Shown: positions 42,871-58,145, counted from the first letter of the stretch. The stretch is DNA of 64,000 bases from CAWDVR01 sp044869805 (GCA_044869805.1 JBIOXV010000013.1:12103-76102); one strand, 5' to 3'. Numbers and translations: made by a program. The notes: generated by a model from the letters alone, not told the origin.

Positions 42871-42918
42871 CCGAGGCCGGCGCGCCCTATCCTCACCTCC
42901 GGGGCGCGCCGGCCTCGG
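42871..42918 (+). terminator. Strong 17-bp hairpin after the metalloprotease
   Basis: Perfect 17-base stem: 42871-42887 (CCGAGGCCGGCGCGCCC) pairs with 42902-42918, with a 14-base loop, then TTATCTC. It is one of the clearest intrinsic-terminator-like structures in the window. Confidence 0.8.
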
Positions 42919-42986
42919 TTATCTCAATGCCGGTGGCTCCCCACTTCCACGCATTGACTCGCCGCCTCTCACTCTCATCGAAATCT

Positions 42987-43016
42987 TGACTTTGTATTTC
43001 TTAGCCTGATAGACTA
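42987..43016 (+). promoter_or_regulatory. Sigma-70-like promoter of the RTX-repeat gene
   Basis: TTGACT (42987-42992), 18-base spacer, TAGACT (43011-43016), in an unusually AT-rich stretch. The leader to the ATG at 43068 is about 45 bases and holds CAAAGGAGAACTCG. Confidence 0.65.
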
Positions 43017-43067
43017 TCTTCAGATACGCACGGGTGCCTGTGCAGGTATCATACAAAGGAGAACTCG

Positions 43068-43604
43068 ATGAACACCAGGATCGCTCGTCTCACGGCCATG
43101 CTTGGGGCAGCTGCGCTTCTCCTTCTACTGGTGACTCCGGCGACGGCTCAGGGCTTCTGCTGGGGGGACGAACCAGCCGGCTGCAACGTCATCGTGGGCG
43201 GCGCCGGGAACGACGTCCTGAACGGCACTCCCGCGATCGACTGCATCTACGGCCGAGGTGGCAACGACACCATCTGGGGCGCGGAGAGCGGCGACTTCCT
43301 CTTCGGTGAAGGGGGAAACGACACCCTCTTCGGCGCCACTGGTAATGACTGCGAGAACGGCGGGGACGGTGACGACGAGATCTATGGAGCAGGCGGCTTT
43401 GACCTTCACGACGGCTGGTACGGGGACGACCTCCTGCAGGGAGAGGGAGGAGGGGATTCGCTCTGGGGTTTCGAGGGGAACGACTTTATCTACGGAAACG
43501 GCAACGACGACGATCTGCATGGCGAAGGAGGTACCGACTATTGCGACGGCGGCTTCGGAATTGACACCGCCGACACCTGCGAGACGGTCGTCGGCGTGCC
43601 GTAA
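43068..43604 (+). CDS. Small exported RTX calcium-binding repeat protein
   Basis: A 178-residue protein with a signal peptide (LGAAALLLLLVTPATA, about 12-27) and the rest almost wholly RTX nonapeptides (GGXGXDXUX type): VGGAGNDVLNGT, GRGGNDTIWGA, GEGGNDTLFGATGND, GGDGDDEIYGAGG and more. Interspersed cysteines (CWGDEPAGC, DCIYG, DCENG, YCDGG, DTCETV) suggest disulfides, unusual in RTX proteins. The usual C-terminal type I secretion signal is not evident; the N-terminal signal peptide implies Sec export. The product probably folds on Ca2+ outside the cell; its role is unknown. Confidence 0.85.
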   Translation: MNTRIARLTAMLGAAALLLLLVTPATAQGFCWGDEPAGCNVIVGGAGNDVLNGTPAIDCIYGRGGNDTIWGAESGDFLFGEGGNDTLFGATGNDCENGGDGDDEIYGAGGFDLHDGWYGDDLLQGEGGGDSLWGFEGNDFIYGNGNDDDLHGEGGTDYCDGGFGIDTADTCETVVGVP

Positions 43605-43691
43605 CCGGAGCGGTCGCGGCGCTCTTTGCCGTCTGCCCCGGTAGCCTCTACGTCGGGCCGGCGAAAGCGCGACCGGCCGCGGAGCACCGCC

Positions 43692-46600
43692 ATGCTCAAA
43701 GGCCCTGTTGGCCAAGCCCTGGCCCTCATCGGAGCCCTCTGCTTCCTCTCGGCCTCCCCAATGCACTCTGCGGCAGTGAGTGGCGCGGTACTGGATGCCG
43801 GCGCGCGGCCGCTTCCAGATGTCGAAGCGGCGCTGCTGCCGCTCCTGACCTCCTTCGAGGCCGGCCGCCTCCGCCTGCGCGGGCAGGCCGAGCCCATGCC
43901 CATCGCCCTCGCTCACACCGACGCCTCGGGCCGCTTCCGCCTCGCGGCGCCCGCCGGGATCTTCCGCGTTGTGGTCCGCTCGCCTGGGCACCTTCCCATG
44001 CAGTACGCCCCGCTGGCTCTGGTCGAAGACGAGGAGCTGCCCGAAGTGGCGCTGCAACCTGCGGCACAGACCGCCGTGCGCGTGCTGGACGCGCGAGGGC
44101 AGCCCATCGCGGGAGCGTGGGTCCTCGCCACGCGGAGCGCTGAGCCGCGGTCGGCGAGAGGATCGCTGGCCGGCTGGCGCGAAGACCTCCGGCTGCTTCT
44201 CAGCGGGGACAATGGCGAGATCGACCTGCCGCGCGCGGCCGGCGAAGAGCTGGATCTCACGGTCTTCGCCCCGGGTCGGGGTGAGAACCAGATCGCGAGC
44301 TTCGAGGGCCAGGCGATCTCGGTTCAACAGCTCAGTGGCCCGCCGAGGCGGATCCGGGTGATGGGCTCGGACCGAAAGCCTCTCGGGGGCATCTTGATCG
44401 CCACCGGCGAGCGCCTCTGGCCGCTCGGGCTCACTGGCGAGGACGGCAGTCTCGACGTGGCACTACCCTCTGGGCCGGTCCGCCTGGGGCTCCTGGCCGA
44501 TGATGGCCGGCGGCAGTCTTTCGAGCTCGCCAACCCTCCGCCAGAAGGCGGCGACATCCTGATTCTGGCGGAGGCTCGGCGCGTGCGGGGCCGCGTGATC
44601 AGGGAGGCCGACCAGCGCCCGCTCGGGGAAGCTCTCGTTTGGGCGAGTCACGAGCCTGCCCGCTTCGTGCACAGCGACGCCCAAGGCAACTACGAGTTGG
44701 TGTCCCCTGCTGGTGGCTTTCAGCTACAGGCATTGGCGGCGGGGTTTCTTCCCAGGCGAGCCCGTCTCGAGGCCGGGCGCCTGAGTGGAGGCCGGTTTCC
44801 CACACTCGCCCTCGTGCGCTCCGCCAGCCTCGCCGGCCGGGTTGTCGACGCTGACGGCAGCCCGTTGGAGAGCGCTCGACTCTTTGCCTTTGCAGAGCCC
44901 CAGGCGGATTCCCCGCCTGGGAACGCGGCGGTGCTGCAGCGAGCCAGTAGCGATGCCCAGGGCTGGTTTCGGCTCCGCTCCCTGCGCCAAGGTCTGCCCT
45001 ATCGAGTCGTCGCCGCACGCGCCGGGTTCTTCTCTTCCTCGATGAGGAGCATCGCCTCCGCACCCGGCTCGGAGGGGGCTGCCCTTCGCCTGGTCTTGAC
45101 GCGTTCGCGTGCCGGACAGGGCTGGGTTGAGGATGAGGACGGCGTAGTCGTGCCCGGCGCCGAAGTAGAGGTAGCACCGGCCTCGCGCGAGCTGGCTTCC
45201 GCCCTCCGCGCGCTCATGCCGGGTAGTAAGGCGATCACCACCGACGCCAAGGGCCAGTTCTGGATTGCAGGGCTTCCCGCCGCTCAGCTCGACCTGACGG
45301 TGCGCAAGCCGGGGTTCGCGCCGGCATATCGCCGGGGAATCAGCGTCGCGGGGGAACAGGGGCCCGCGAACCTCGGGACCGTGGTGCTCTCCCCGGGCTC
45401 GCGGATCGCCGGTCAAATCGTGGACATGAAGGGCCGGCCGATCGCGGGAGCCACCGTTTACCGTCTGAAGGAGCTGCGCCCTGGCGCGGCCCTGGAGCCG
45501 GCGCTGCGCCAACGGGTGGCGGATGCCGTTTCGCGAGCCGACGGGCAGTTCGAGCTGCGGGACTTGGAGCAGGGCACACCGGTCCAGATCGCCGCTGAGG
45601 CCGAGGGATTCATGCCGGCCGCGGTACGAGGGGTGCGGCCGCCAGCGGAGCGCGTCAGCCTCCGGCTGGAGGCCGGGACCGACCTACGAGGCCGCCTCGT
45701 CGATGCCGCCGGCGAGCCGGTTCCGGGCGGGCTCGTGGAGCTCAGCTCGGCCCTGCAGGTGGCCCATGCCCAAGCGGAAGGAACTCGATCCGTGGGCCCG
45801 CTCACGGTGCGTGCCGCGACCAGCGACCGCCAGGGCCGCTTCGAGCTGCACAACGTGCCGGCGCGCAACGCCAAGCTGGCGGTGACTGCCTCGGGTTTCG
45901 AGCCGGTCGAAGAGCTGCCCGTCGAGCTGCCACAACCGGCCGGCGAGCCGGAGCTGGTCGTGGTGCTGAAGCCGGGGGCGACGATCGAGGGGACCGTCCG
46001 GCGAGCCTCCGGGGAGCCGGTCTCGGGAGCGCGCGTCCGCGCCTCGGGAGTCGGAGCCGCGACGGACGACGACGGCGCCTATGCCCTTGCCGGACTCGCG
46101 CCCGGCCCCACCGTCGTCGAGGTCGTCCATCCCCACTTCCCTCGCACCCGCAAGCAGATTCTCGTCGACTCTCCGCTGACGCGGCTGGACTTCGAGCTTG
46201 CCGATGGCATCTCGGTCAGCGGCCGGGTGGTCGACACCAGGGGCGAGAGGATCGCTGGTGCGCTAGTCCAGCTTGCTGCCCGCAGCAACGGCAACCAGCT
46301 CGACTACCGCGCCCTCTCGCAGAGCGACGGTCTGTTTCAGTTCTCGCAGGTCGCACCGGCCAGCTACCGACTTCGCGCCCAGGATTCGGCGCACGCTCCG
46401 GTCGAGACTGAAGCCGCCGTGGAGGTGGCCGGTGAGCCGATCGCGGGGCTCGAGGTCGTCATGCTCGACGAGGCGGTTATCCGGGGCCACGTCCTAGGCC
46501 TCGACGCGTCAGAGCTGGCGGAGGTCACGGTGCAGGCTCTCAGCAACGGAGGCGTGGCAGCCCCCGCGCGGCTCGACTCCGGTGGCCAGTATGAGATCCG

Positions 46601-47750
46601 TGCTCTGCCGGGCGGTGATTGGCGGGTCCGCGCCACCCTGCGATCGGATGAGCGGCAGGTCGAGGCCTTCGTCTCGCTCGCACCTGGCCAGCAGGTGGAG
46701 CGCGATCTAGAGTTCGGCGGGCGGTCCGCGCTCCGCGGCGTGGTGATCTTCGATGGCGAACCGCTCGCGGAAGCGACCGTCTCTCTGCGTGCGCATCTCC
46801 ACGCGCTGGCACGCAGCATGACGACCGACTGGCAGGGAGGGTTCCGCTTCGAGGAGCTGGAGGCCGACACCTATTGGCTGGGAGTGGACCACGTCGTGCT
46901 GCAACTGGTGCACAACGAAACCGTCGAGGTGACCGGCGATCGGGAGATCGTAGTGACTCTATCTGCGGCTTCGATCACCGGCTCGGTCGCCGACGGGATC
47001 TCCGGACAACCAGTCGGCGGCGCCGTCCTCGAGCTGCGTCCCGTGCCTGGCAGCGCTGCCGAGTTCTTGATGACGGGCGCGAGTCGCGCGGATGGCACCT
47101 TCCGGCTGTCTCGCGTGCCCGCTGGCAGCTATCGGCTGCTCTTCCGGGCGGCCGGCTACAGTTCCTCCACACTGGACCTAAGCATCAACTCGCAGGAAGA
47201 GCGTACGGGATTGGACGTCGAGCTCGAGCCCGCGACGGGGCTCCGGCTCGTCGTGCATTTGGCAGACGGCCGAGATCCACCGACCATCCATCTCGCGGCC
47301 TTGGCAGCGGATGGCCACCCGGGGCTGGCCGAGACACGAACCCGTGAGCCGGACGGCAGCTTCCTTCTCTCCAGTCTCGCGGCCGGCTCCTGGACTCTCC
47401 TGGTGGGCGCCGATGGTGGCGCGCTCTCGGTGATCAACGTCTCCGTTCCGGGCGAGGCCGTGGCCGTCACGCTGCCACCAGCCGGCAAGCTCTCCGTGTC
47501 GGTCCTCGGCCTGGCGGCCACCAATCTCCTGGCCACTATGCGCTTGTTCGATATGCAGGGCCAGCTCCTCCGGACCTTGGGCATGGGTGGTCAGGTCGAG
47601 GAGAGCTGGGCGCTCATCGGTGGGCGAGGCGTCATCGCGAACGTCCCAGCCGGGACGTGGCACCTGCTGGTGGAGGCTCCCGACGGCCGCACCTGGGAGG
47701 TCGCTGTGACCCATCCCGGGATCGGTGACCTGGCGGTCGTTGTGGAGTGA
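43692..47750 (+). CDS. Giant exported carboxypeptidase-regulatory-like repeat protein
   Basis: A 1352-residue protein with a signal peptide (LALIGALCFLSASPMHSAA, about 8-28) and, after that, roughly a dozen beta-sandwich modules of the carboxypeptidase-regulatory/CnaB-like type. Each module shows a pattern like GRVVDADGSPLESARLFA, GQIVDMKGRPIAGATVYR, GRLVDAAGEPVPGGLVEL, GTVRRASGEPVSGARVRA or GRVVDTRGERIAGALVQL, followed by a TDXXGXFXF-type strand. No catalytic domain or membrane anchor is visible. It is likely a cell-surface or secreted scaffold, possibly adhesive or protease-resistant. The 87-base gap after the RTX gene suggests a common surface function, but a shared operon is unproven. Confidence 0.85.
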   Translation: MLKGPVGQALALIGALCFLSASPMHSAAVSGAVLDAGARPLPDVEAALLPLLTSFEAGRLRLRGQAEPMPIALAHTDASGRFRLAAPAGIFRVVVRSPGHLPMQYAPLALVEDEELPEVALQPAAQTAVRVLDARGQPIAGAWVLATRSAEPRSARGSLAGWREDLRLLLSGDNGEIDLPRAAGEELDLTVFAPGRGENQIASFEGQAISVQQLSGPPRRIRVMGSDRKPLGGILIATGERLWPLGLTGEDGSLDVALPSGPVRLGLLADDGRRQSFELANPPPEGGDILILAEARRVRGRVIREADQRPLGEALVWASHEPARFVHSDAQGNYELVSPAGGFQLQALAAGFLPRRARLEAGRLSGGRFPTLALVRSASLAGRVVDADGSPLESARLFAFAEPQADSPPGNAAVLQRASSDAQGWFRLRSLRQGLPYRVVAARAGFFSSSMRSIASAPGSEGAALRLVLTRSRAGQGWVEDEDGVVVPGAEVEVAPASRELASALRALMPGSKAITTDAKGQFWIAGLPAAQLDLTVRKPGFAPAYRRGISVAGEQGPANLGTVVLSPGSRIAGQIVDMKGRPIAGATVYRLKELRPGAALEPALRQRVADAVSRADGQFELRDLEQGTPVQIAAEAEGFMPAAVRGVRPPAERVSLRLEAGTDLRGRLVDAAGEPVPGGLVELSSALQVAHAQAEGTRSVGPLTVRAATSDRQGRFELHNVPARNAKLAVTASGFEPVEELPVELPQPAGEPELVVVLKPGATIEGTVRRASGEPVSGARVRASGVGAATDDDGAYALAGLAPGPTVVEVVHPHFPRTRKQILVDSPLTRLDFELADGISVSGRVVDTRGERIAGALVQLAARSNGNQLDYRALSQSDGLFQFSQVAPASYRLRAQDSAHAPVETEAAVEVAGEPIAGLEVVMLDEAVIRGHVLGLDASELAEVTVQALSNGGVAAPARLDSGGQYEIRALPGGDWRVRATLRSDERQVEAFVSLAPGQQVERDLEFGGRSALRGVVIFDGEPLAEATVSLRAHLHALARSMTTDWQGGFRFEELEADTYWLGVDHVVLQLVHNETVEVTGDREIVVTLSAASITGSVADGISGQPVGGAVLELRPVPGSAAEFLMTGASRADGTFRLSRVPAGSYRLLFRAAGYSSSTLDLSINSQEERTGLDVELEPATGLRLVVHLADGRDPPTIHLAALAADGHPGLAETRTREPDGSFLLSSLAAGSWTLLVGADGGALSVINVSVPGEAVAVTLPPAGKLSVSVLGLAATNLLATMRLFDMQGQLLRTLGMGGQVEESWALIGGRGVIANVPAGTWHLLVEAPDGRTWEVAVTHPGIGDLAVVVE

Positions 47751-47803
47751 GCGCAGAGGCTTCGGCGCGCGAGGAGCTTCGCGCGCTGGGAAGTGGAAGT
47801 GCG

Positions 47804-48470
47804 CTAAGAGCGCCGGCGGGCGGACGCCTCCGCGGGCTGGAACAGGCCCGCGGCGTTGGCCCCCATGAGCCCTGCCTGGTAGGAGCGCTCGTCGACCGGC
47901 GCCAGGCGTCGCTCGATGCCCCGCGGCACGAGCTCGAAGCGACGGCACCGGTCGGTCTGGTCGACGACGTGCTCGAGGTGCTCTTCCGAGGTCTCCCAGC
48001 CGAGGTGGTCGAACCGCGAGAGGTCGAGCGGCGCCCGGTAGCCGCGCAGGGTCTTCTCGCGCGCCACGTTGTAATACGCCTCGAAATAGGACATCGCGAG
48101 CTCGCGCAGGGTGCGGTAGACCGGCTCGCGGAAGCGCAGGCCCGAGAAGTTCGACTTCGAGACCGCGCCCCACAGACCATCCACGCGGAAGAGAGCCACC
48201 AGATGCTCGTCGTCGCGGCCGTTGGGGAGCAGGTTGAGGATCAACGGCCGGTGCCCCAGCCGCCGTAGCGCCGCGGCCCCGAACAGCGCGCCGTCCGCGC
48301 AGTGCGCCTTGCGGTCGCGGATCACGCTGCGCGGCGAGCGGTAGAGCTCGTCGGCGCTGTAGTCGAGGCCGTCCAGGTAGGCCTGCACCTGGGCGGGGGT
48401 CCTGAGGCCCGCCAGGCACCGGCGCTCGTCACGGGTCAATCCATCGCCCGGCTGCCGGCCCTCCACCGCG

Positions 48471-48493
<23 letters not shown>
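47804..48493 (-). CDS. Transglutaminase-like cysteine-protease-fold protein
   Basis: A 229-residue protein. The stretch SPRSVIRDRKAHCADGALFGAAALRRLG contains the putative nucleophile Cys, and the following DDEHLVALFRVDGLWGAVSKSN offers the His; together they fit the transglutaminase-like (papain-fold) Cys-His-Asp/Asn order. Members include peptidases and amidases as well as inactive forms, so the reaction is unknown. The start is TTG 48493 or GTG 48466; the first overlaps ppdK by 23 bases. No signal peptide is seen. It follows ppdK on the same strand and is likely part of the same transcript. Confidence 0.65.
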
Positions 48494-51197
<2,704 letters not shown>

Positions 51198-51220
51198 GAG
51201 CTCTTTCCCTCGCCGCTCGT

Positions 51221-51275
51221 GTAGGGGCGACCCTCGTGGTCGCCTGCACCGGGCGGCCACGAGGGCCGCCCCTAC
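51221..51275. repeat. GTAGGGGCGACC-type inverted repeat, second locus
   Basis: Arms 51221-51244 (GTAGGGGCGACC...) and 51251-51275 (ending GGCCGCCCCTAC) are inverted copies separated by 6 bases. A further partial arm lies at about 51309-51332. It belongs to the same family as 10843-10956 and sits between glyS and ppdK, where it may stop or attenuate transcription. Confidence 0.85.
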
Positions 51276-51336
51276 ATCTCGAATCTGCTCTCGACGCACT
51301 CGTTGGAGGGCGGCCACGGGGGGCCGCCCAACCATC

Positions 51337-53452
51337 CTACGATCCGTGCTTTGCCCGGTGCTCGGCGCGGTCGACCACCATCTCGGTGAGCCGAGCCACG
51401 CGGTTCGCCACCCTCTCGATGGCCTGCAGGAGGGCGATGCGATTGCGGCGCAGCAGCTCGTCGTCGACCATCACCATCACCTCGACGAAGAAGCGGTCGA
51501 GGTCGCCGGCCAGCTCGGCCGTGCGCTCCAGGCAGCGCTCGTGCTCGCCCTGCTCCGCGGCGCGCTCCACCTCCGCCTCGACGCGCCGGAAGGCCGCGTA
51601 CAGCGCGCGCTCCGCGGGCTCGGCGAGGGCGCTCTCGACCAGCGTCTCCCGGGGCGCGTCCTTGACGATGTTGGCGATGCGCTTGGCGGCCAGCACCAGG
51701 GAGAGGAAATCCTTGCCCTCGCGCACCCGGTGCAGGGCTTCGACGCGGCGCTCGAGGTCAGGCAGGTCCTCGGTGCCCGCGGCGAGCGCCGCCTCGATCT
51801 CGTCGTAGGCGTAGCCCCGCGTGCCGAGCACGAAGCGGATGCGGTCGTCGAGGAAGGAGCGCAGAGTGGCGGCCATCTTCTCGACCGCCACCTTGAGCTT
51901 GCCCTCGTAGAGCGTCCCGACCTCGCGCGCCGCGGCGTCGAGGTCGAGCGGCAGGCCGCCCTCGATGCAGATGCGCACCACGCCCTGGGCCGCGCGCCGC
52001 AGGCCGAAGGGGTCGCGGCTGCCGGAGGGCACGAGGCCGAGGCCGAACATGCCGACGATGGTGTCGATGCGGTCGGCGAGCCCCACCACCTGCCCCACGC
52101 GGCCGCGCGGCAGCGGGTCTTCCATCGAGGCCGGCAGGTACTGGTCGTAGATCGCTTGCCACACTTCCTCGGAGTGCCCCTGCGCTCGCGCGTAGAGGCC
52201 GCCCACGACGCCCTGGAGCGAGGTGAACTCCTTGACCATCTCGGAGGCCAGGTCCACCTTGAGCAGGCGTGCCGCCTCCTCGGCCGCGGCCGTCAGCTCG
52301 CCCCAGCCCAGGGCGTCGCAAAGCCAGCCGGAGAGCTTCTCCACCCGTGCCGCCTTGGCGGCGTAGCTTCCCAGCTGGGCGTGGAAGGTCAAATGCTCGA
52401 GGGCCGGGCGCCGCTCGACGAACGCCCGCTTGCCGTCCTCGTGGAAGAAGAAGCGGGCATCGGCCAGCCGCGCCGCAACCACCCACTCGTTGCCGGCCCG
52501 AACTCTGCCGATCGGGTCGTCGGGCCGGTCCATCACGGTCAGGAACGCGGGCAGGAGCGCGCCGTCCTTCTCCACCGTGAAGGCGCTCTGATGATCGCGC
52601 AGGCTGGTGACCAGGACCTCGCGCGGCAGCTCGAGAAAGCCCTCGTCGAAGGAGCCTTGCACGAGGCCCGGGATCTCGCAGATCGCGGCCAGCTTGGAAG
52701 CGAGCGGCGGGTCGTCGACCAGGCGACCGCCAAGCGCGCCCGCGGCCTCGTGCATCGCCGCCAGCAGGGCCTTGCGCCGCTCGCCGGGCGAGGGCACGAT
52801 GCCGCGCGCCGCGAGCCGGGCGCGGTAGTCGGCGGCGCCGGCCACCTCGAACGGCTCCGGCGACAGCACCGGGTGGCCGCGGGTCGCGCGCCCGCTCTCG
52901 ATTCCGAAGAGGGTCATCGGCACCACCTCGCCGTCGAGCAGCGCCACCAGGCCGTGCACCGGCCGCGCCCAGGGGCCGTGGCCGTCGCCCCACACCATGG
53001 TCTTGGGCCAGGAGAGACCGGCGACGAGCCGGGGCACCACCTCGGACAGCACCTCGGCCGTGCTCTTGCCGACTCTGCGCTGGAGGTGCGACAGGTACTC
53101 GCCCTTGTCGGTCGCGATGCGCTCGAGCGCCTGCGGCTCGACGCCGCAGCGGCGCGCGAAGCCGGTGAGGGCCGGCGTGGGCGAGCCGTCGGCCGCATAG
53201 GCGGCGCGTACCGGCGGGCCCACCACCCGTTCCTCGCTGTCCGGCTCGCGCTGCGGGAGGCCCTGGAGCACGATCAGCAGGCGCCGCGGCGTGAAGCCGG
53301 TCTCGACCTCGCGCGGCGCCAGGCTCCTCGCCACCAGCTCCTCGAACAGGCGGGTGGCAAGCTCCTTGACCGCCGGCTCGAGCATGCGGGCGGGGATCTC
53401 CTCGGCCCGCACCTCGAGCAGCAGCTCGCCCCCCGTCTTGAGCACCGGGGCC

Positions 53453-53460
<8 letters not shown>
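51337..53460 (-). CDS. glyS: Glycyl-tRNA synthetase beta subunit
   Basis: A 707-residue subunit of the alpha2beta2 enzyme. It begins MVEAPVLKTGGELLLEVRAEEIPARMLEPAVKEL and contains MTLFGIESGRATRGHP, LPREVLVTSLRDHQSAFTVE, FFFHEDGKRAF, LADRIDTIVGMFGLGLVPSGSRDPFGLRRAA (an HD-domain-like region) and a C-terminal DALR-like helical domain. It recognises the tRNA, with catalysis in GlyQ. ATG 53460 overlaps the glyQ end by 8 bases. Confidence 0.95.
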
Positions 53461-54403
<943 letters not shown>

Positions 54404-54419
54404 GGAGTCCTCGTGACGG

Positions 54420-55199
54420 CTACGGCAGCGGCGCCCCGCCCAGCGTCTGCCGGATCACCGCATAGCTCTTGAGCTCGTGGCCGAGGAAGGCGCGGCGCAC
54501 CTTGCCGGTCACCTCCTCCACCTCGGCGAGCACCGCGCGCGGCGGCGGCGCGGCGGTCATCGCCACCAGGCTCTCGCGCGCCGAGCGGCGCAGGAAGCCG
54601 AGCGCCTCGGGGCTCACCCTGAGCGTTCCCTGGGGCGCGTCCCCGAGCCCGGCGCAGCGCGTGCAGACCAGCGCGTCGCCGGCGGTGGCGAGGGCCGCCG
54701 GCTCTCCCTCGCCGAGCTCGCGGCCGCACAGCGGGCACTCCCTGGGCGGCGGGAAGATCCCCGCCAGGCGCAGCACCCAGGTCTCGTAGTAGCGCGCCGC
54801 CAAGTTCAGGCCGGCGCCCGCCTCGAGCGCGGCCAGGCTCGAGTCGAGCAGCCGGAAGAAAGGCCCGCTGGCCTCGTTCTCCTGCGCGAACTCCAGCATG
54901 TGGTCAGCCATGGCGGCGGACAGCAGAAGGCCCTCCAGCGTCGATTGCAGGTGGACGGCGGGCCGCAGCAGGTCCGCGTCCTCGATCCGCACCAGGTCCC
55001 GCCCGTCCTTCTCGAACCAAGCGATGCGCACCTTGGACAGGGGTTGCAGGCGGCCGGAGAAGCGACTGTACTTGCGCCGCGCGCCCCGTGCAACCCCTCG
55101 CTTCTTGCCGTGCTCGGCGGTCAGGAACGCGACCACGCGGTCGCGGTCGTGGAGGTCGAAGACGTCGAGCAGGATGGCGGGCGCGGCTAGGCTTCGCAA
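54420..55199 (-). CDS. recO: DNA repair protein RecO
   Basis: A 259-residue RecO. The N-terminal OB fold reads APAILLDVFDLHDRDRVVAFLTAEHGKKRGVARGARRKYSRFSGRLQPLS, and the C-terminal helical domain carries the zinc site CPLCGREL ... CTRCAG. RecO promotes RecA loading on SSB-coated DNA in the RecFOR pathway. The start is TTG 55199, which fits the family N-terminus; there is no strong ribosome site. It lies 10 bases after mgtE and 16 before glyQ, within one transcript. A recO-glyQS order occurs in several bacterial phyla. Confidence 0.92.
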   Translation of the reverse strand: MRSLAAPAILLDVFDLHDRDRVVAFLTAEHGKKRGVARGARRKYSRFSGRLQPLSKVRIAWFEKDGRDLVRIEDADLLRPAVHLQSTLEGLLLSAAMADHMLEFAQENEASGPFFRLLDSSLAALEAGAGLNLAARYYETWVLRLAGIFPPPRECPLCGRELGEGEPAALATAGDALVCTRCAGLGDAPQGTLRVSPEALGFLRRSARESLVAMTAAPPPRAVLAEVEEVTGKVRRAFLGHELKSYAVIRQTLGGAPLP

Positions 55200-55209
55200 C
55201 GGCTAGCTG

Positions 55210-56595
55210 CTAGTGGATCAGGTGATCGATCATCAGGCCGGCCAGGGAGAAGTAGACCAGGATGCCGGTGATGTCGCTCGAGGTGGTCACCAGCGGCCCG
55301 GCCGCGATCGCCGGGTCGACGCCGATCTTCTGGAACAGGATGGGGATCAGCGCGCCGTTCAACGACGACAAGATCAAGGCGAAGAACAATGCCGCCCCCA
55401 CCACCAAGCCGTAGTACAGATTGGCCCGCACCGCGAGCGCCACGCCGCCCACCACCAGCCCGGTGGCGAGGCCGAGGAAGGCTCCCACCTTCACCTGCTG
55501 GAAGAGAAAGGGCACGATTCGCCCCTGGCCGAGGCCGATGCGGCCGGTGGCCAGGCCGCGCACCGTGATGGTCGAGGTCTGGGTGCCGCCGTTGCCGCCG
55601 GTGCCCATGATCACCGGCACGAAGGCGAGCAGAAACAGGGCTTCGCGGAAGGTGAACTGGAAGTGGGCGAGGAGCCAGCCGGTCACCAGGCCGCCCACCA
55701 GGTTGACCAGCAGCCACGGCAGGCGGATGCCGGCCACGCGCCAGGAGCGGTCCTGGTAGAGCAGCTCGTCCGCCGAGGAGCCCACCATCTTGAACAAGTC
55801 CTCGGTGGCTTCCTCCTTGACCACGTCCACGATGTCGTCCACGGTGACGATGCCCACCAGCTCGTTGGCGTCGTTGACCACCGGGATGGCCAGCAGGTCG
55901 TAGCGCGCCGCGAGCTGCGCCACCTCTTCCTGGTCGGTGGCGGTGTGCACCTGGATCACGTCGCGCTGCATGATCTCGGCGAGGGTCTTCTTGGGCGCCG
56001 AGAGCAGGAGTTGCCGCAGCGAGGTCACGCCCACCAGACGGCCGGCGCCGTCGACCACGTAGAGATAGAAGATCATCTCCACCTGCTCCTGACTCTGGAT
56101 GGCGGCGATCGCCTCGGCGACAGTGGTGGTCTCGGGCAGGGCGAAGAAGGCCGTGTCCATCAGGCGGCCGGCCGTGCCCTCCTCGTAGGTGAGCTGCGTC
56201 TGGACGTCCTCGAGGTCGCGCTGCAGGTCGACCAGCTCCATGAGCTTCTCGCGCAGGTCCGAGGGCAGCGAGTCGACCAGGAACACCGCGTCGTCGACCG
56301 CCAGCCGCCGCAGGATGCCGGCGATCTCCTCCAGCTCGAGCTTCTCCAGCAGCTCGACGCGCTGCGAGACCTCGAGGTCGGTGAGCACGTCGCCCGCCGG
56401 GTCCGGGTAGTCGTCGATCAGCACGCGGAAGATGGCGAAGCGCTCGGCAGGGGTCATCGCCCGCATCGCGATGGCCACGTCGCCGGGCCGCATCTTGCCC
56501 AGCAGCTTGGCGAGGTTGGGCCGCGCAGCGCGCCTGACGAGCTTGCGCAGCGTGTCGGTCAGACGCTCGAGACGGCGGGCCGCGACCTCTTCCAT
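55210..56595 (-). CDS. mgtE: MgtE-type magnesium transporter
   Basis: A 461-residue protein. Cytoplasmic N domain (about 1-130, LAKLLGKMRPGDVAIAMRAM, LPSDLREKLMELV), a pair of CBS domains (about 140-265; MDTAFFALPETTTVAEAI, PVVNDANELVGIVTVDDIVDVV), a plug helix, then five transmembrane helices with the MgtE pore segment PVIMGTGGNGGTQTSTITVRG. Mg2+ bound by the N and CBS domains closes the channel. The ATG follows a TACGAT -10 box by 9 bases. It heads the minus-strand run mgtE-recO-glyQ-glyS. Confidence 0.95.
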   Translation of the reverse strand: MEEVAARRLERLTDTLRKLVRRAARPNLAKLLGKMRPGDVAIAMRAMTPAERFAIFRVLIDDYPDPAGDVLTDLEVSQRVELLEKLELEEIAGILRRLAVDDAVFLVDSLPSDLREKLMELVDLQRDLEDVQTQLTYEEGTAGRLMDTAFFALPETTTVAEAIAAIQSQEQVEMIFYLYVVDGAGRLVGVTSLRQLLLSAPKKTLAEIMQRDVIQVHTATDQEEVAQLAARYDLLAIPVVNDANELVGIVTVDDIVDVVKEEATEDLFKMVGSSADELLYQDRSWRVAGIRLPWLLVNLVGGLVTGWLLAHFQFTFREALFLLAFVPVIMGTGGNGGTQTSTITVRGLATGRIGLGQGRIVPFLFQQVKVGAFLGLATGLVVGGVALAVRANLYYGLVVGAALFFALILSSLNGALIPILFQKIGVDPAIAAGPLVTTSSDITGILVYFSLAGLMIDHLIH

Positions 56596-56604
56596 GGCCG
56601 CGCG

Positions 56605-56610
56605 ATCGTA
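56605..56610 (-). promoter_or_regulatory. -10 box TACGAT of mgtE
   Basis: GCTACGATCG on the minus strand, 9 bases before the mgtE ATG at 56595, predicting an almost leaderless transcript for the whole mgtE-recO-glyQS run. Confidence 0.45.
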
Positions 56611-56759
56611 GCATGGCGACGAGCGCCGGAAAGCGCCCCGAAACGGCGTCGGCTCTTGCTGTTACAGGCGCTCGCGAGGCATCCGCTCGGATATCATCCG
56701 TGCGCCGCGGGCCGCTCTCTCACGGCTCGCGGCACGACCCTTCGAGCGAGGAGGAAGCC

Positions 56760-58141
<1,382 letters not shown>

Positions 58142-58145
<4 letters not shown>

